The position numbers and the translations under genes are program-made. Shown here piece after piece: positions 55,758 through 63,037 of a stretch of 63,037 nt of DNA (within the stretch, counting starts at the first letter, position 1; each line of letters opens with the position of its first letter). Source of the DNA: Desulfobacteraceae bacterium (GTDB taxonomy: Bacteria; Desulfobacterota; Desulfobacteria; Desulfobacterales; Desulfosarcinaceae); the NCBI GenBank assembly GCA_003599575.1, contig QZKV01000029.1:1-63037 (forward strand), read 5' to 3'. The notes beneath the pieces were generated by a model that was not told the origin of the DNA, made no database searches, and saw only the letters and a program-made list of their open reading frames with translations.

Positions 55758-57158
55758 CTATGATGAGGGTTTGAATCCATCCGCTTCAATACCGGCTTCC
55801 TTCATCAAACGATGGAAGTACTGCCGCTGGATGCCCGCTTTTTCGGCCGCCCGGCTGACATTGCCGTTGGAGGATTGCAGCAATGCTTCCACATACTGGC
55901 GATGGAACAACTCCAGCATGCGGTCCTTGGCTTCCTTGAAGGGGAGCTGGGTGATATCGGCGTTCATCTCCACAAACATCGGCTTATCGGGTGCGTCCAG
56001 AAAAAGATCGCCGGTGCGCAGCGTATCGCCGCGGCAGAAGATGACGCCCCTTTCGATAATATTCTCCAATTCACGCACATTGCCCGGGAAATCAAGCGAC
56101 ATGAGGGTCTGCACGGCCGCCGGGGAAATTTCGCGGATCTCCTTTTGATTGAGACGGGCGTATTTTTCCAGGAAGTGATAGCACAGCAGCTGGATATCCT
56201 GGCTGCGTCCCTTGAGGTGGGGCAAATCGAAGCGGATCACGTTCAAGCGGTAGTAGAGATCTTCACGAAAACGCTTGGCCTCGATATCGGCTTTCAAATC
56301 ATGGTTGGTAGCCGCGATAAACCGCAGGTCCGCCTTGCGCGTGGTGATGCTGCCCACGGGTTTGTATTCCCCTTCCTGCAACAAGCGCAACAGCTTGGTC
56401 TGCAGGGTGGGACTCAGATCGCCGATCTCGTCGAGAAACAAAGTGCCTTCGTGGGCCTCCTCGACCAGCCCTTTTTTGTCCTTCCAGGCACCGGTGAACG
56501 CGCCTTTGACATGCCCGAACAGTTCGCTTTCCAACACATTCTCCGGGATGGCCGTGCAGTTGATGGTCACCATCTTGCGTGCGCTTCTGAGGCTGTATTG
56601 GTGAATGGCCCGCGCCACCAGCTCTTTGCCCGTTCCGCTGGGGCCGGTGATCAGCACGGTGCCCATGGTCGGGGCCACCTGGCGGATACGCTCGAAGATC
56701 GACTGCATCGCCGGGCTGGCGCCCACCAGCGCGTCAAACCCCTTCTTTTCAGCCAGTGCGTCGCGCAGGGCTTTGTTCTCCTGCAAAATAGCCTGCCATT
56801 GCATCACCTTTTCCACCGTCATCAGGATGCGTTCGCGGCGAAACGGTTTGGTGATGTAATCGTAAGCGCCCTTGCGGGTCGCTTCCACGGCTGTTTCAAT
56901 CGTGGCATAGGCGGTCATGATGACGACCGATACATCGGCGCTGATTGCTTTCAATGCTTCCAGGAAGCGGATGCCGTCCATTTTGGGCATCTTCAGGTCG
57001 CTGATCACCATCTCAAACGGCGCTTGATTGAAGATGGCAAGGGCCTTTTGCGGGTCGGACTCGGCGATCACGGTATGATCGCTTTCTTCGGAAATGATGC
57101 GCTTTAAAAGCAGCAGCATATCCGGTTCATCATCCACAATCAGGATTCTACCCGCCAT
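55758..57158 (-). CDS. NtrC-family sigma54-dependent response regulator
   Basis: 466 residues: receiver (1-120, acceptor Asp54 in VISDLKMPKMDG), AAA+ domain (about 145-380; Walker A GPSGTGKE near 168, GAFTGA loop, LDEIGDLSPTLQTKLLRLLQ), and a C-terminal Fis-like helix-turn-helix (NVSRAAEKAGIQRQYFHRLM). Its start lies inside the last codons of the kinase gene (19-base overlap), so the two form a coupled two-component pair. Its target promoters are unknown; the transporter genes across the adjacent gap are candidates. Confidence 0.94.
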   Translation of the reverse strand: MAGRILIVDDEPDMLLLLKRIISEESDHTVIAESDPQKALAIFNQAPFEMVISDLKMPKMDGIRFLEALKAISADVSVVIMTAYATIETAVEATRKGAYDYITKPFRRERILMTVEKVMQWQAILQENKALRDALAEKKGFDALVGASPAMQSIFERIRQVAPTMGTVLITGPSGTGKELVARAIHQYSLRSARKMVTINCTAIPENVLESELFGHVKGAFTGAWKDKKGLVEEAHEGTLFLDEIGDLSPTLQTKLLRLLQEGEYKPVGSITTRKADLRFIAATNHDLKADIEAKRFREDLYYRLNVIRFDLPHLKGRSQDIQLLCYHFLEKYARLNQKEIREISPAAVQTLMSLDFPGNVRELENIIERGVIFCRGDTLRTGDLFLDAPDKPMFVEMNADITQLPFKEAKDRMLELFHRQYVEALLQSSNGNVSRAAEKAGIQRQYFHRLMKEAGIEADGFKPSS

Positions 57159-59308
57159 TTTTCTTCTCCCGTACGAACCGGCAGCTTTACCGTGAAAATC
57201 GTCCCTTTGGGTTTTTCCCGGGTTGGCTGGGTTTGGCTTTCACAGCAGATACTGCCGCCGAATTTGTTGATGATGCCGTAACTCACGAACAGGCCCAGAC
57301 CGGTGCCCTCTCCTTCAGGTTTGGTGGTGAAGAAGGGCTCGAAAATGTGATCCAGGATTTCCGCCTCGATGCCAATGCCCTGGTCCTGTACCTGCACCGC
57401 GACTTTCTTCCCGCCGCCGGCCACTCCCGTGCGGATGCACAACACACCTCCTTCGGGCATGGCCGCGGCGGCATTGTTGATCAGATTCAAAAAGACCTGC
57501 TGCAACTGACGGTCATCGCCATTGACCTTGGGCAGCGATTCGGCGAACTCCGTCCGCAGCTCAATGCCTTTCATCTCCAGGCTGTGGAAAACGACCTTGA
57601 TGATCTCCTGCAGGCAGGCATTCAGATCGGTTTCATTAGTGGTTTCCCGGCCTACCCTGGCGAAACTGAGCAAATTCTCGACAATTTGTTTGCAGTGCAT
57701 GCCCTGGCGCTCGATGATCTTGAGGTCTTCGTATTCCTGACTGCACGGTTCCTTGCGGCGCACCAGCAGATCGCAGAATCCCAGGATCACCCCCAGCGGA
57801 TTGTTGATTTCATGGGCCACGCCGGCCGCCAGGGTGCCCAGGGAGGCCAGTTTTTCGGTGTTGATCAGATAGCGTTCCAGTTTCTTGTTTTCGGTGATAT
57901 CCCGGGCAATGCACAATACCGCACCCATTTGTCCGGTTTCGCTTTTCAGGGGCATGAAATTGGCGCTGATCCAAATTTCGCCAGTGCCCATGCGCAATTC
58001 GAACTCATCCCGCACACTTTTACCCGACTCGAACACCCTGCTTGCGATTTTGACCTGCCGCGCGGCAACTTCCTTGCTGAACAGAAGGTCCACCCCGCGG
58101 CCGGTGAGCTCTTCGGGACGCCCCCCAAAAAAGTTGGCCGTGAAGCTGTTGACGGACAGCAGGTTGCCTTGGCCGTCCAGGGTGAAAATGAAGTCTTCGG
58201 CACTTTCCACGAGGCTGCGGTAATTTTCCTCCGATCGTTTCAGGGCCGCGGTGCGCGCCTGGACGGTCTTTTCCAGCAGGCGCGACCAGCGCATTTCGAA
58301 AAACAGCAACGCGCCCCCGCCGGCCACGACCACGAGCATCACCAGCGCCTGCAGCATTGCCCGCCAGCGGTGGATTTTGCGAACGGCCTCTTCGATCTCA
58401 TACACCGGCGCCACCACGGCCACCGACCAGTTTTGGGGCGGAACGGTCGAAACCGTTATCGGGCTGTAGGCGATCAGTTTCTCGATCTTACCGGTAATTC
58501 CACGGTGCCAGGCCGCTTCATATGATCCGGTTCCTTCCCGGCCCTTGAGCATGCGCTCTCTTTGAATGGTGTTGATCAGCACGTGAGAGACGCCTGGATC
58601 CCTCTCCTGCCGCGCCTCGAACGCACTTTTGCCGATGAAAGCCGCGTGGGGATGGCACAGAAAACGGCCTTGCCCGTCGATGATCCAGGCGTAACCGGTT
58701 TTGCCCGAACGGATATGCTTCAGAAAAGGCCCTAAAAACCAGGACAGATTGAGATGAAAGGCGATGCTGTCCAGGCTGGCATGCACCAGCGGCGCGCTCA
58801 GCTTGAGGTACATATCGGAACCGTCGATGGTTGGATCGGATATGACCACCGCAGGCCCATCCGGCAGGGACGCTTGTGCCGGCAAAAGCCCCGGCGCATG
58901 CGCAATATCCACCACCATGGGGCGGTTTGGATAATGGACGTAGGCCAGGCCCCGTTCGGCTTGGGTGATTTCGATTTTAGCGACGCCCAACTCCATGACC
59001 CGCTGGAAACAAGGCTCCAGAAGCGTATGCACAGCCTCCGCCTGGGGTGCGCTGCCCTCGATCTGCTTGGCCGCCAACAGCAATTCCTGGCTCAAAAAAA
59101 CGATCTGTCGCTCGACCCAGTATTTGACATTGCGGCTTACCACCAATTGCTCTTCGTTGAACTGATCTTTAGCGACTTGAAGGGCCGCGCGCCCGAAGCG
59201 GACGTTCAGCAATGTTCCGGCGGCCAAGATCGCCAGTGCGGCGACCACAACCCCCACGATCAGACGCTTCCTGAAGCCGGCCCCTTTTGGCTGATCCATA
59301 TCATCCAT
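57140..59308 (-). CDS. Membrane histidine kinase with dCache and PAS sensors
   Basis: 722 residues: transmembrane helix (about 12-34), periplasmic dCache domain (35-325, with AGLLPAQASLPDGPAVVISD in the first lobe and GKTGYAWIIDGQGRFLCHP in the second), second helix (about 328-348), PAS (about 365-490, FTLDGQGNLLSVNSFT), HisKA with [17 protein letters not shown] (His near 499), and HATPase_c with [34 protein letters not shown]. Partner is the overlapping NtrC-type gene. The ligand is extracellular and unknown. Confidence 0.93.
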   Translation of the reverse strand: MDDMDQPKGAGFRKRLIVGVVVAALAILAAGTLLNVRFGRAALQVAKDQFNEEQLVVSRNVKYWVERQIVFLSQELLLAAKQIEGSAPQAEAVHTLLEPCFQRVMELGVAKIEITQAERGLAYVHYPNRPMVVDIAHAPGLLPAQASLPDGPAVVISDPTIDGSDMYLKLSAPLVHASLDSIAFHLNLSWFLGPFLKHIRSGKTGYAWIIDGQGRFLCHPHAAFIGKSAFEARQERDPGVSHVLINTIQRERMLKGREGTGSYEAAWHRGITGKIEKLIAYSPITVSTVPPQNWSVAVVAPVYEIEEAVRKIHRWRAMLQALVMLVVVAGGGALLFFEMRWSRLLEKTVQARTAALKRSEENYRSLVESAEDFIFTLDGQGNLLSVNSFTANFFGGRPEELTGRGVDLLFSKEVAARQVKIASRVFESGKSVRDEFELRMGTGEIWISANFMPLKSETGQMGAVLCIARDITENKKLERYLINTEKLASLGTLAAGVAHEINNPLGVILGFCDLLVRRKEPCSQEYEDLKIIERQGMHCKQIVENLLSFARVGRETTNETDLNACLQEIIKVVFHSLEMKGIELRTEFAESLPKVNGDDRQLQQVFLNLINNAAAAMPEGGVLCIRTGVAGGGKKVAVQVQDQGIGIEAEILDHIFEPFFTTKPEGEGTGLGLFVSYGIINKFGGSICCESQTQPTREKPKGTIFTVKLPVRTGEEKWRVES

Positions 59309-59495
59309 GCCAGGCGTGGGTTCATCGGATTATATCAGCTCAGAAGTGAGCAAGGAGCATGCCACGGACCGGATCGCGCGCAACCGCAACCGCAGGGCCG
59401 GCAAGCGGCGGTGCCTGAACAAGTCGGCATCAAGCCGACCCGCCGTGTCGTGTCAGAAATATTGACCACGTGTAAAGCGTTGCCCGGTGCTCGCA

Positions 59496-60272
59496 CTATT
59501 TGATTTTTTGGAGGACGGCGGAGGTATTGATCCGCTGGACCCACTCGCGGGTCTCCTTTTCGGGGCCTTCCAGCTCGATGACGATATTGCTGATCGCGGT
59601 TTTGGCCGCCAGCCCGTTTTGCGGCCAATCGAGATTCACCTGAGAAAGCGTCTCGGTCTGCTTCAAGGCGACCGGATCGAAAAAGCACCGCACCCGGCTC
59701 ATGCCCGCCTTGTGGGATTTTTCGGCCAAGGCAATGAAACCCGCTTTTTCAAGAACCACGCCGTCGGGATCGATCTTGGCGCTCTGGTAGTTATTGAGGC
59801 GGATTTCGATCGCAATCGGCTCCTTGCGGCCGGCGCCGGCGCTGGCGGCCTGCATTTGGACATTCGCGAGCAGCTGCTGATACTCCTGGGTCAGTTTGGT
59901 CACGGCCTGCATATCGCCTTTGGCCGAGGCTTCCAGGTACTTTCGCTGCCATTCCTGCGCGGCTTCTTCTACCGCCTTCTGGCCCCGGGCGGTATCCGTT
60001 CCGTAGCGCAGCCGGACTCCGGCGTAAATTGGTGTAAAACGGCCGGCGCTCTTGTGGGGCTGGTGGGTGGTCGGTAGATTGTAATCCTCATCCAGGGCGT
60101 CATAGCCGGAAGGCGGAGCGCCCAGGGCCGTCACCAGGTCCGCAAGCATTCGTTTGACGACCGTCACTTCCGCCCGTGTAAGGGGCGCTCCAGCCCCGCC
60201 CCCGTCACCCCAGGCGGCCGCTGTCAAACCGAACAACACAAATAAAACCAGTACCGATGCGCATCGAAGCAT
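59496..60272 (-). CDS. Secreted protein of unknown function
   Basis: 258 residues. The N-terminus (MLRCASVLVLFVLFGLTAAAWG) is a signal peptide, so periplasmic or exported. The middle is alpha-helical and rich in Ala/Gln (EEAAQEWQRKYLEASAKGDMQAV, split), and the C-terminal half looks beta-rich (IAIEIRLNNYQSAKIDPDGV). No family recognised. A GC-rich run precedes ATG, without a convincing ribosome site. It is flanked by the kinase-NtrC pair and YciH on the same strand; cotranscription is unclear. Confidence 0.75.
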   Translation of the reverse strand: MLRCASVLVLFVLFGLTAAAWGDGGGAGAPLTRAEVTVVKRMLADLVTALGAPPSGYDALDEDYNLPTTHQPHKSAGRFTPIYAGVRLRYGTDTARGQKAVEEAAQEWQRKYLEASAKGDMQAVTKLTQEYQQLLANVQMQAASAGAGRKEPIAIEIRLNNYQSAKIDPDGVVLEKAGFIALAEKSHKAGMSRVRCFFDPVALKQTETLSQVNLDWPQNGLAAKTAISNIVIELEGPEKETREWVQRINTSAVLQKIK

Positions 60273-60420
60273 ACCCCCCCCCTTTGGATGGCGTTTTTGA
60301 AATAATCAAACCGCCCGCTTTCGGCGGCGCAGCTCCCGCTTTATAGTTGGATGGCAACTTGAACCCGATCGAACCACCCCACCAGACAGGCAGGGCCTGA
60401 TTGCCAGAGTCGACCGGGTC

Positions 60421-60786
60421 TCAGCCGCCGGCCTGTTTGACGCGATAGCCCAGTTTCTCGAGCTCCTCCTGGATCATGGCGCGATGATCCCCCTGGATGA
60501 CGACAATCCCCTCCTTGACTGTGCCACCGGTGCCGCAACGCTGCTTCAAGACGCGCGCAACAGCGGATAGATCAGCGCCCGTAAGCGAAAGCCCAAGGAT
60601 GGCGGTCACCGTTTTTCCCTTGCGCCCCTGGGTCTCCCGCCGGATGCGGACCAAACCATCATTCGGACAGGCCTTGGCCTGCGGGGCAAGTGCGCCTTTA
60701 CGGCAAGTGCATCGGTCCGCGGGCTTGGCGCATTTGGGGCAGATGCGACCGGTTTCGGTAGAGTATACGAGGCGGGTGTCCGACAT
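60421..60786 (-). CDS. yciH: SUI1/eIF1-like translation factor (YciH)
   Basis: 121 residues. The N-terminus has a four-Cys cluster (ICPKCAKPADRCTC) suggesting a zinc ribbon, and the C-terminal 75 residues match SUI1: VRIRRETQGRKGKTVTAILG, LKQRCGTGGTVKEGIVVIQGDHR (split) and EELEKLGYRVKQAGG. YciH is an eIF1 relative that can influence start-codon selection; it is nonessential in E. coli. Start ATG 60786, with only a weak ribosome site. Confidence 0.9.
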   Translation of the reverse strand: MSDTRLVYSTETGRICPKCAKPADRCTCRKGALAPQAKACPNDGLVRIRRETQGRKGKTVTAILGLSLTGADLSAVARVLKQRCGTGGTVKEGIVVIQGDHRAMIQEELEKLGYRVKQAGG

Positions 60787-60886
60787 AATTCGCTTTTACC
60801 ACATCAAGGGAAAATAGACAGCAGGCTTTTCAGATATGGCGTTACGGGGATGTTCAAGCGCCACGGGGAACAATGGTCGGGCACCT

Positions 60887-61519
60887 TCATCTGCTGTTTT
60901 CATTCAGGGAGGATTCGTAGCGGTGCCGGAGCCGCACCGCCGTGCGCTGCTCCCATTCGGCGGTATCCCTTAAAAATGAGTTCATGCCGCCGCGCCATGG
61001 ATATCTGCTCCAAAACGATGCGCCCCAAAAGTCGAAATAAGCGGTCTGGGTGACCCGCGTCGCACCATTTTCGGCCTCCAGCTGGATAAAGCCATAGTGA
61101 AATTTATGTCCGGGCTGATTGGTCTTGATGAGCTCGAACTCCAGCCGGTGGCGCGCGGCCGCGATCCGCGTCCTCCAGCGGAAAAAGGCATCCGGCATCA
61201 TGCTGTAGCGGTCTTCGGTGATGACCTCGGCGTCTTCTCGCGAAATCAGACGGTGGCTCAGAAGATGGGGGATGCTTTCAAGGTAGGCGTTTTCGAAATC
61301 GGTCTTGAAGCGCCAATAGACCTCAAGCGGCACCTCGACCCTGTAGCTCAAAAGATAGGCCTGGCCGCCGCGTGCATCCGGGGCCGGACGGGTGATTTCA
61401 ATGGCCGCAGCGGACGCGCCCTCGGCACCCGGCGCAGTGCCATGCATAGAAGCGAGTGCCAGCACCAGCAGGCCGACTGCGTAATGCAACAGGTGGCGAT
61501 GATGCCATTCTACGGCCAC
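60887..61519 (-). CDS. Secreted SRPBCC-like protein
   Basis: 210 residues from GTG 61519, with GGGAG six bases upstream. The signal-peptide-like N-terminus (HYAVGLLVLALASMHGTAPGAEG) predicts export. The body resembles the SRPBCC/START fold: RVEVPLEVYWRFKTDFEN, then HRLEFELIKTNQPGHKFHYG and RVTQTAYFDFWGASFW. These proteins usually bind hydrophobic ligands; this ligand is unknown. Other starts (no nearby ATG) are poor, so GTG is accepted. Confidence 0.75.
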   Translation of the reverse strand: MAVEWHHRHLLHYAVGLLVLALASMHGTAPGAEGASAAAIEITRPAPDARGGQAYLLSYRVEVPLEVYWRFKTDFENAYLESIPHLLSHRLISREDAEVITEDRYSMMPDAFFRWRTRIAAARHRLEFELIKTNQPGHKFHYGFIQLEAENGATRVTQTAYFDFWGASFWSRYPWRGGMNSFLRDTAEWEQRTAVRLRHRYESSLNENSR

Positions 61520-61630
61520 ACGCGTCTCCCGTCCGGGTAAAACATACCGGAGATAGTAAGCGGTGCGGGCAGAAATACAAATGGTTTGTGTCGTATGGAA
61601 AAAAGATTTTGGGAAGGTCCTGAATACGAA

Positions 61631-63037
61631 TCAGAACACGCCGCATGCAAAATACGCGGCGTGATTGGAGGTGAAGACCGGCGGATCCCGTCGCAGGATG
61701 GTCTGAACCCGCGGATGCCTTTTGAAGTTTTTGTCCAGAAAGCGTCGCACCGCTGCGCGATGCCAGCCGGCGGGATGATTGAAATCGCGGTACAGGGCCA
61801 GGTCGCCCGCATAAAAGTCCCTCAGTTGCAGGCTGTCGCCCTCGGGACTGCCGATGGGCAGATTGAAGACGGCCGTGTTGAGAAAGCCGATCGACGCATG
61901 ATGGTCGATCACGAACTTGACCGTTTGCCGGGCGGCGGCCTCATTTTCGGCCGGTGTTCCGAAAAGCAGGTACACATAGGCCGCGATCCCGGCTTGGCGC
62001 AAGTTGTTCAACACGCGGGAGGCGGTTTCCAGACCAACGCCCTTGCCCAGATCGTCGAGCACCGCCTGGCAGCCCGATTCAAGCCCGATCTTCAGCATCA
62101 CGCATCCCGCGGCAGCCAAGCGGCGGCAAAATTGCAGATCATCCAGAGGCGCGCCGATGCGCACGAAACCATACCAGGGCGCCCCGGGCGGGTGGGCCGC
62201 AAGCGTCTTGAGCAGGGCGGGTGAGACGGCATTGTCGAGCAGGTGGATCAGGGTCGGGTTGGTTTGGACGGTCAAGCGGTGCAACTGTGCGACGGCGGCC
62301 GTATGCGGCAGAGGGCGGAACGGGCGCCGCTCGGCCCGTTCGGGACAAAAGGCGCAGCGCCGCCACCAGCAGCCGTCCGAGGCGCTGAACGGCAGAATGA
62401 ATCCCGGGCTCAGGTAGCGATGGCCGGTCAGGTCGCTGTAATCGGGCAAATCTCTTGCGCCCCGCGGCGGGCAGCCGGCCGCCTCGAGCAGCGCCGTCTC
62501 GCCCGGCCCGGCCACCATGCGATCGACCAGGTCTTCCCACCAGCCGGTCCATCCCGGCCGCCGCATCCAGGAAGTGATCAGCCCGCCGCCCACCAGGACC
62601 TTGAGGCCGGGGCGCGTGCGTTTCAGCATGCCGATCAAAGCAAAGGCGCACAGCGCCTGGGAAAGGTAGTTGATCGAGATTCCCGCCACGGCCGGGTTCA
62701 ATGCGCTGATGCGCGGCATCAGCTGCGCCTGATAGTACCCGAAATAGGGATTGCGTTCCGGCGCAAGGGCGGCCTGGCGCAGATCGGCGCTGCGCACCGG
62801 CGCCAACCGCCGATCGTGATAATCTCCCAGCCCGATGGCGACCTCCGCCGCGCGTCCGGCCACAGCCAGCACCCGGCCGATGTCGGCCACGGCGGTCCGG
62901 TAGGCATCCAGGCGGCCATACGTGTGCGTGCTGCGCAAGGCACTCACATGGCGGTCCAGATGCCGAAAGGCGCGGCGGGACCAGGTATCGTGTGCACCTG
63001 CGGCATTGCCCAGTACAAAGTACAATCCTTCAAGGTT
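61631..63037 (-). CDS. Radical SAM protein with N-terminal B12-binding-like domain (5' end beyond window)
   Basis: 468 residues visible; the frame is still open at the window edge, so the N-terminus is missing. The first about 190 residues resemble a cobalamin-binding-like domain (VAGISINYLSQALCAFALIG, LKVLVGGGLITSW). The radical SAM core begins with CWWRRCAFCPE, C-x4-C-x2-C instead of the usual C-x3-C-x2-C, a spacing known in some B12-type radical SAM subfamilies, and later has KIGLESGCQAVLDDLGKG and AYVYLLFGTP. A C-terminal domain of about 130 residues follows. Substrate unknown. Confidence 0.85.
   Translation of the reverse strand, partial: NLEGLYFVLGNAAGAHDTWSRRAFRHLDRHVSALRSTHTYGRLDAYRTAVADIGRVLAVAGRAAEVAIGLGDYHDRRLAPVRSADLRQAALAPERNPYFGYYQAQLMPRISALNPAVAGISINYLSQALCAFALIGMLKRTRPGLKVLVGGGLITSWMRRPGWTGWWEDLVDRMVAGPGETALLEAAGCPPRGARDLPDYSDLTGHRYLSPGFILPFSASDGCWWRRCAFCPERAERRPFRPLPHTAAVAQLHRLTVQTNPTLIHLLDNAVSPALLKTLAAHPPGAPWYGFVRIGAPLDDLQFCRRLAAAGCVMLKIGLESGCQAVLDDLGKGVGLETASRVLNNLRQAGIAAYVYLLFGTPAENEAAARQTVKFVIDHHASIGFLNTAVFNLPIGSPEGDSLQLRDFYAGDLALYRDFNHPAGWHRAAVRRFLDKNFKRHPRVQTILRRDPPVFTSNHAAYFACGVF

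Noticed and set aside
55770..55790. tRNA-like GGTTTGAATCC stretch
   Set aside because: No acceptor stem or cloverleaf can be formed, and it lies in the 3' end of the NtrC-type gene.

Overview
The window reads as a chromosomal segment of a Desulfobacterota (deltaproteobacterial) anaerobe, most likely a Desulfobacterales-type sulfate reducer. This is inference from gene content: a selenocysteine-containing SelD with YedF, DUF3786, DUF1641 beside a sulfide:quinone oxidoreductase-like enzyme, TauE/SafE and SLC13 anion carriers, cysC, and very dense two-component signalling. I saw no tRNA, rRNA, CRISPR array, transposase or phage gene. Most genes have good Shine-Dalgarno sites and uniform GC-rich composition, so nothing looks recently acquired.

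Layout. 1-101: a short nuoM-like fragment abuts an MdlA-type ABC exporter cut just after its Walker A motif; this is probably an assembly chimera or a rearrangement edge. 1.6-4.7 kb: plus-strand unit rnb, arfB, UPF0316 membrane protein, closed by a terminator. 4.7-10.4 kb: two tandem paralogous hybrid histidine kinases. 10.6-18.8 kb: a signalling island (CBS protein, receiver, receiver-kinase fusion, SLC13 carrier, receiver, NtrC-type activator, kinase). 19.2-21.7 kb: an ExeA-like AAA/TPR protein with a LysM lipoprotein. 22.3-24.7 kb: a three-PAS hybrid kinase. 24.9-26.9 kb: a selenium unit (selD with an in-frame UGA, yedF) plus a previously unlisted 44-residue basic protein. 27.0-28.4 kb: aroE-aroK. 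28.8-30 kb: DUF3786 and a membrane rhodanese. 30.2-32.5 kb: a phenylalanine-type attenuator in front of a DAHP synthase/prephenate dehydratase fusion.

32.7-40.8 kb: PilZ and cNMP-binding proteins (an FNR-like box lies upstream), a PAS kinase with Cys-rich PAS domains and three small downstream genes, then an SQR-like oxidoreductase and DUF1641 flanked by two receivers and followed by an IscR-like regulator. 41-44.6 kb: a PAS protein with a phosphoacceptor helix but no ATPase, a DUF2652/SRPBCC protein, and APS kinase. 44.8-59.3 kb: a long minus-strand signalling and transport array (receiver, dCache kinase, GNAT-deacetylase fusion, a histidine-less kinase, receiver-CBS fusion, DUF1232, small membrane protein, TauE, Ca/Na antiporter, NtrC activator and kinase). 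59.5-63 kb: two secreted proteins, YciH and an edge-truncated radical SAM protein.

How the genes fit together: two islands repeat one theme, receiver modules without DNA-binding outputs, CBS domains and a putative anion transporter, each next to a sigma54 activator/kinase pair. I infer a signalling network tuned to oxyanion or sulfur supply. The aromatic branch joins pathway entry and the Phe-committing step in one polypeptide whose mRNA leader looks Phe-sensing. Start codons were often moved inside the longest open frame to the ATG with a ribosome-binding site.
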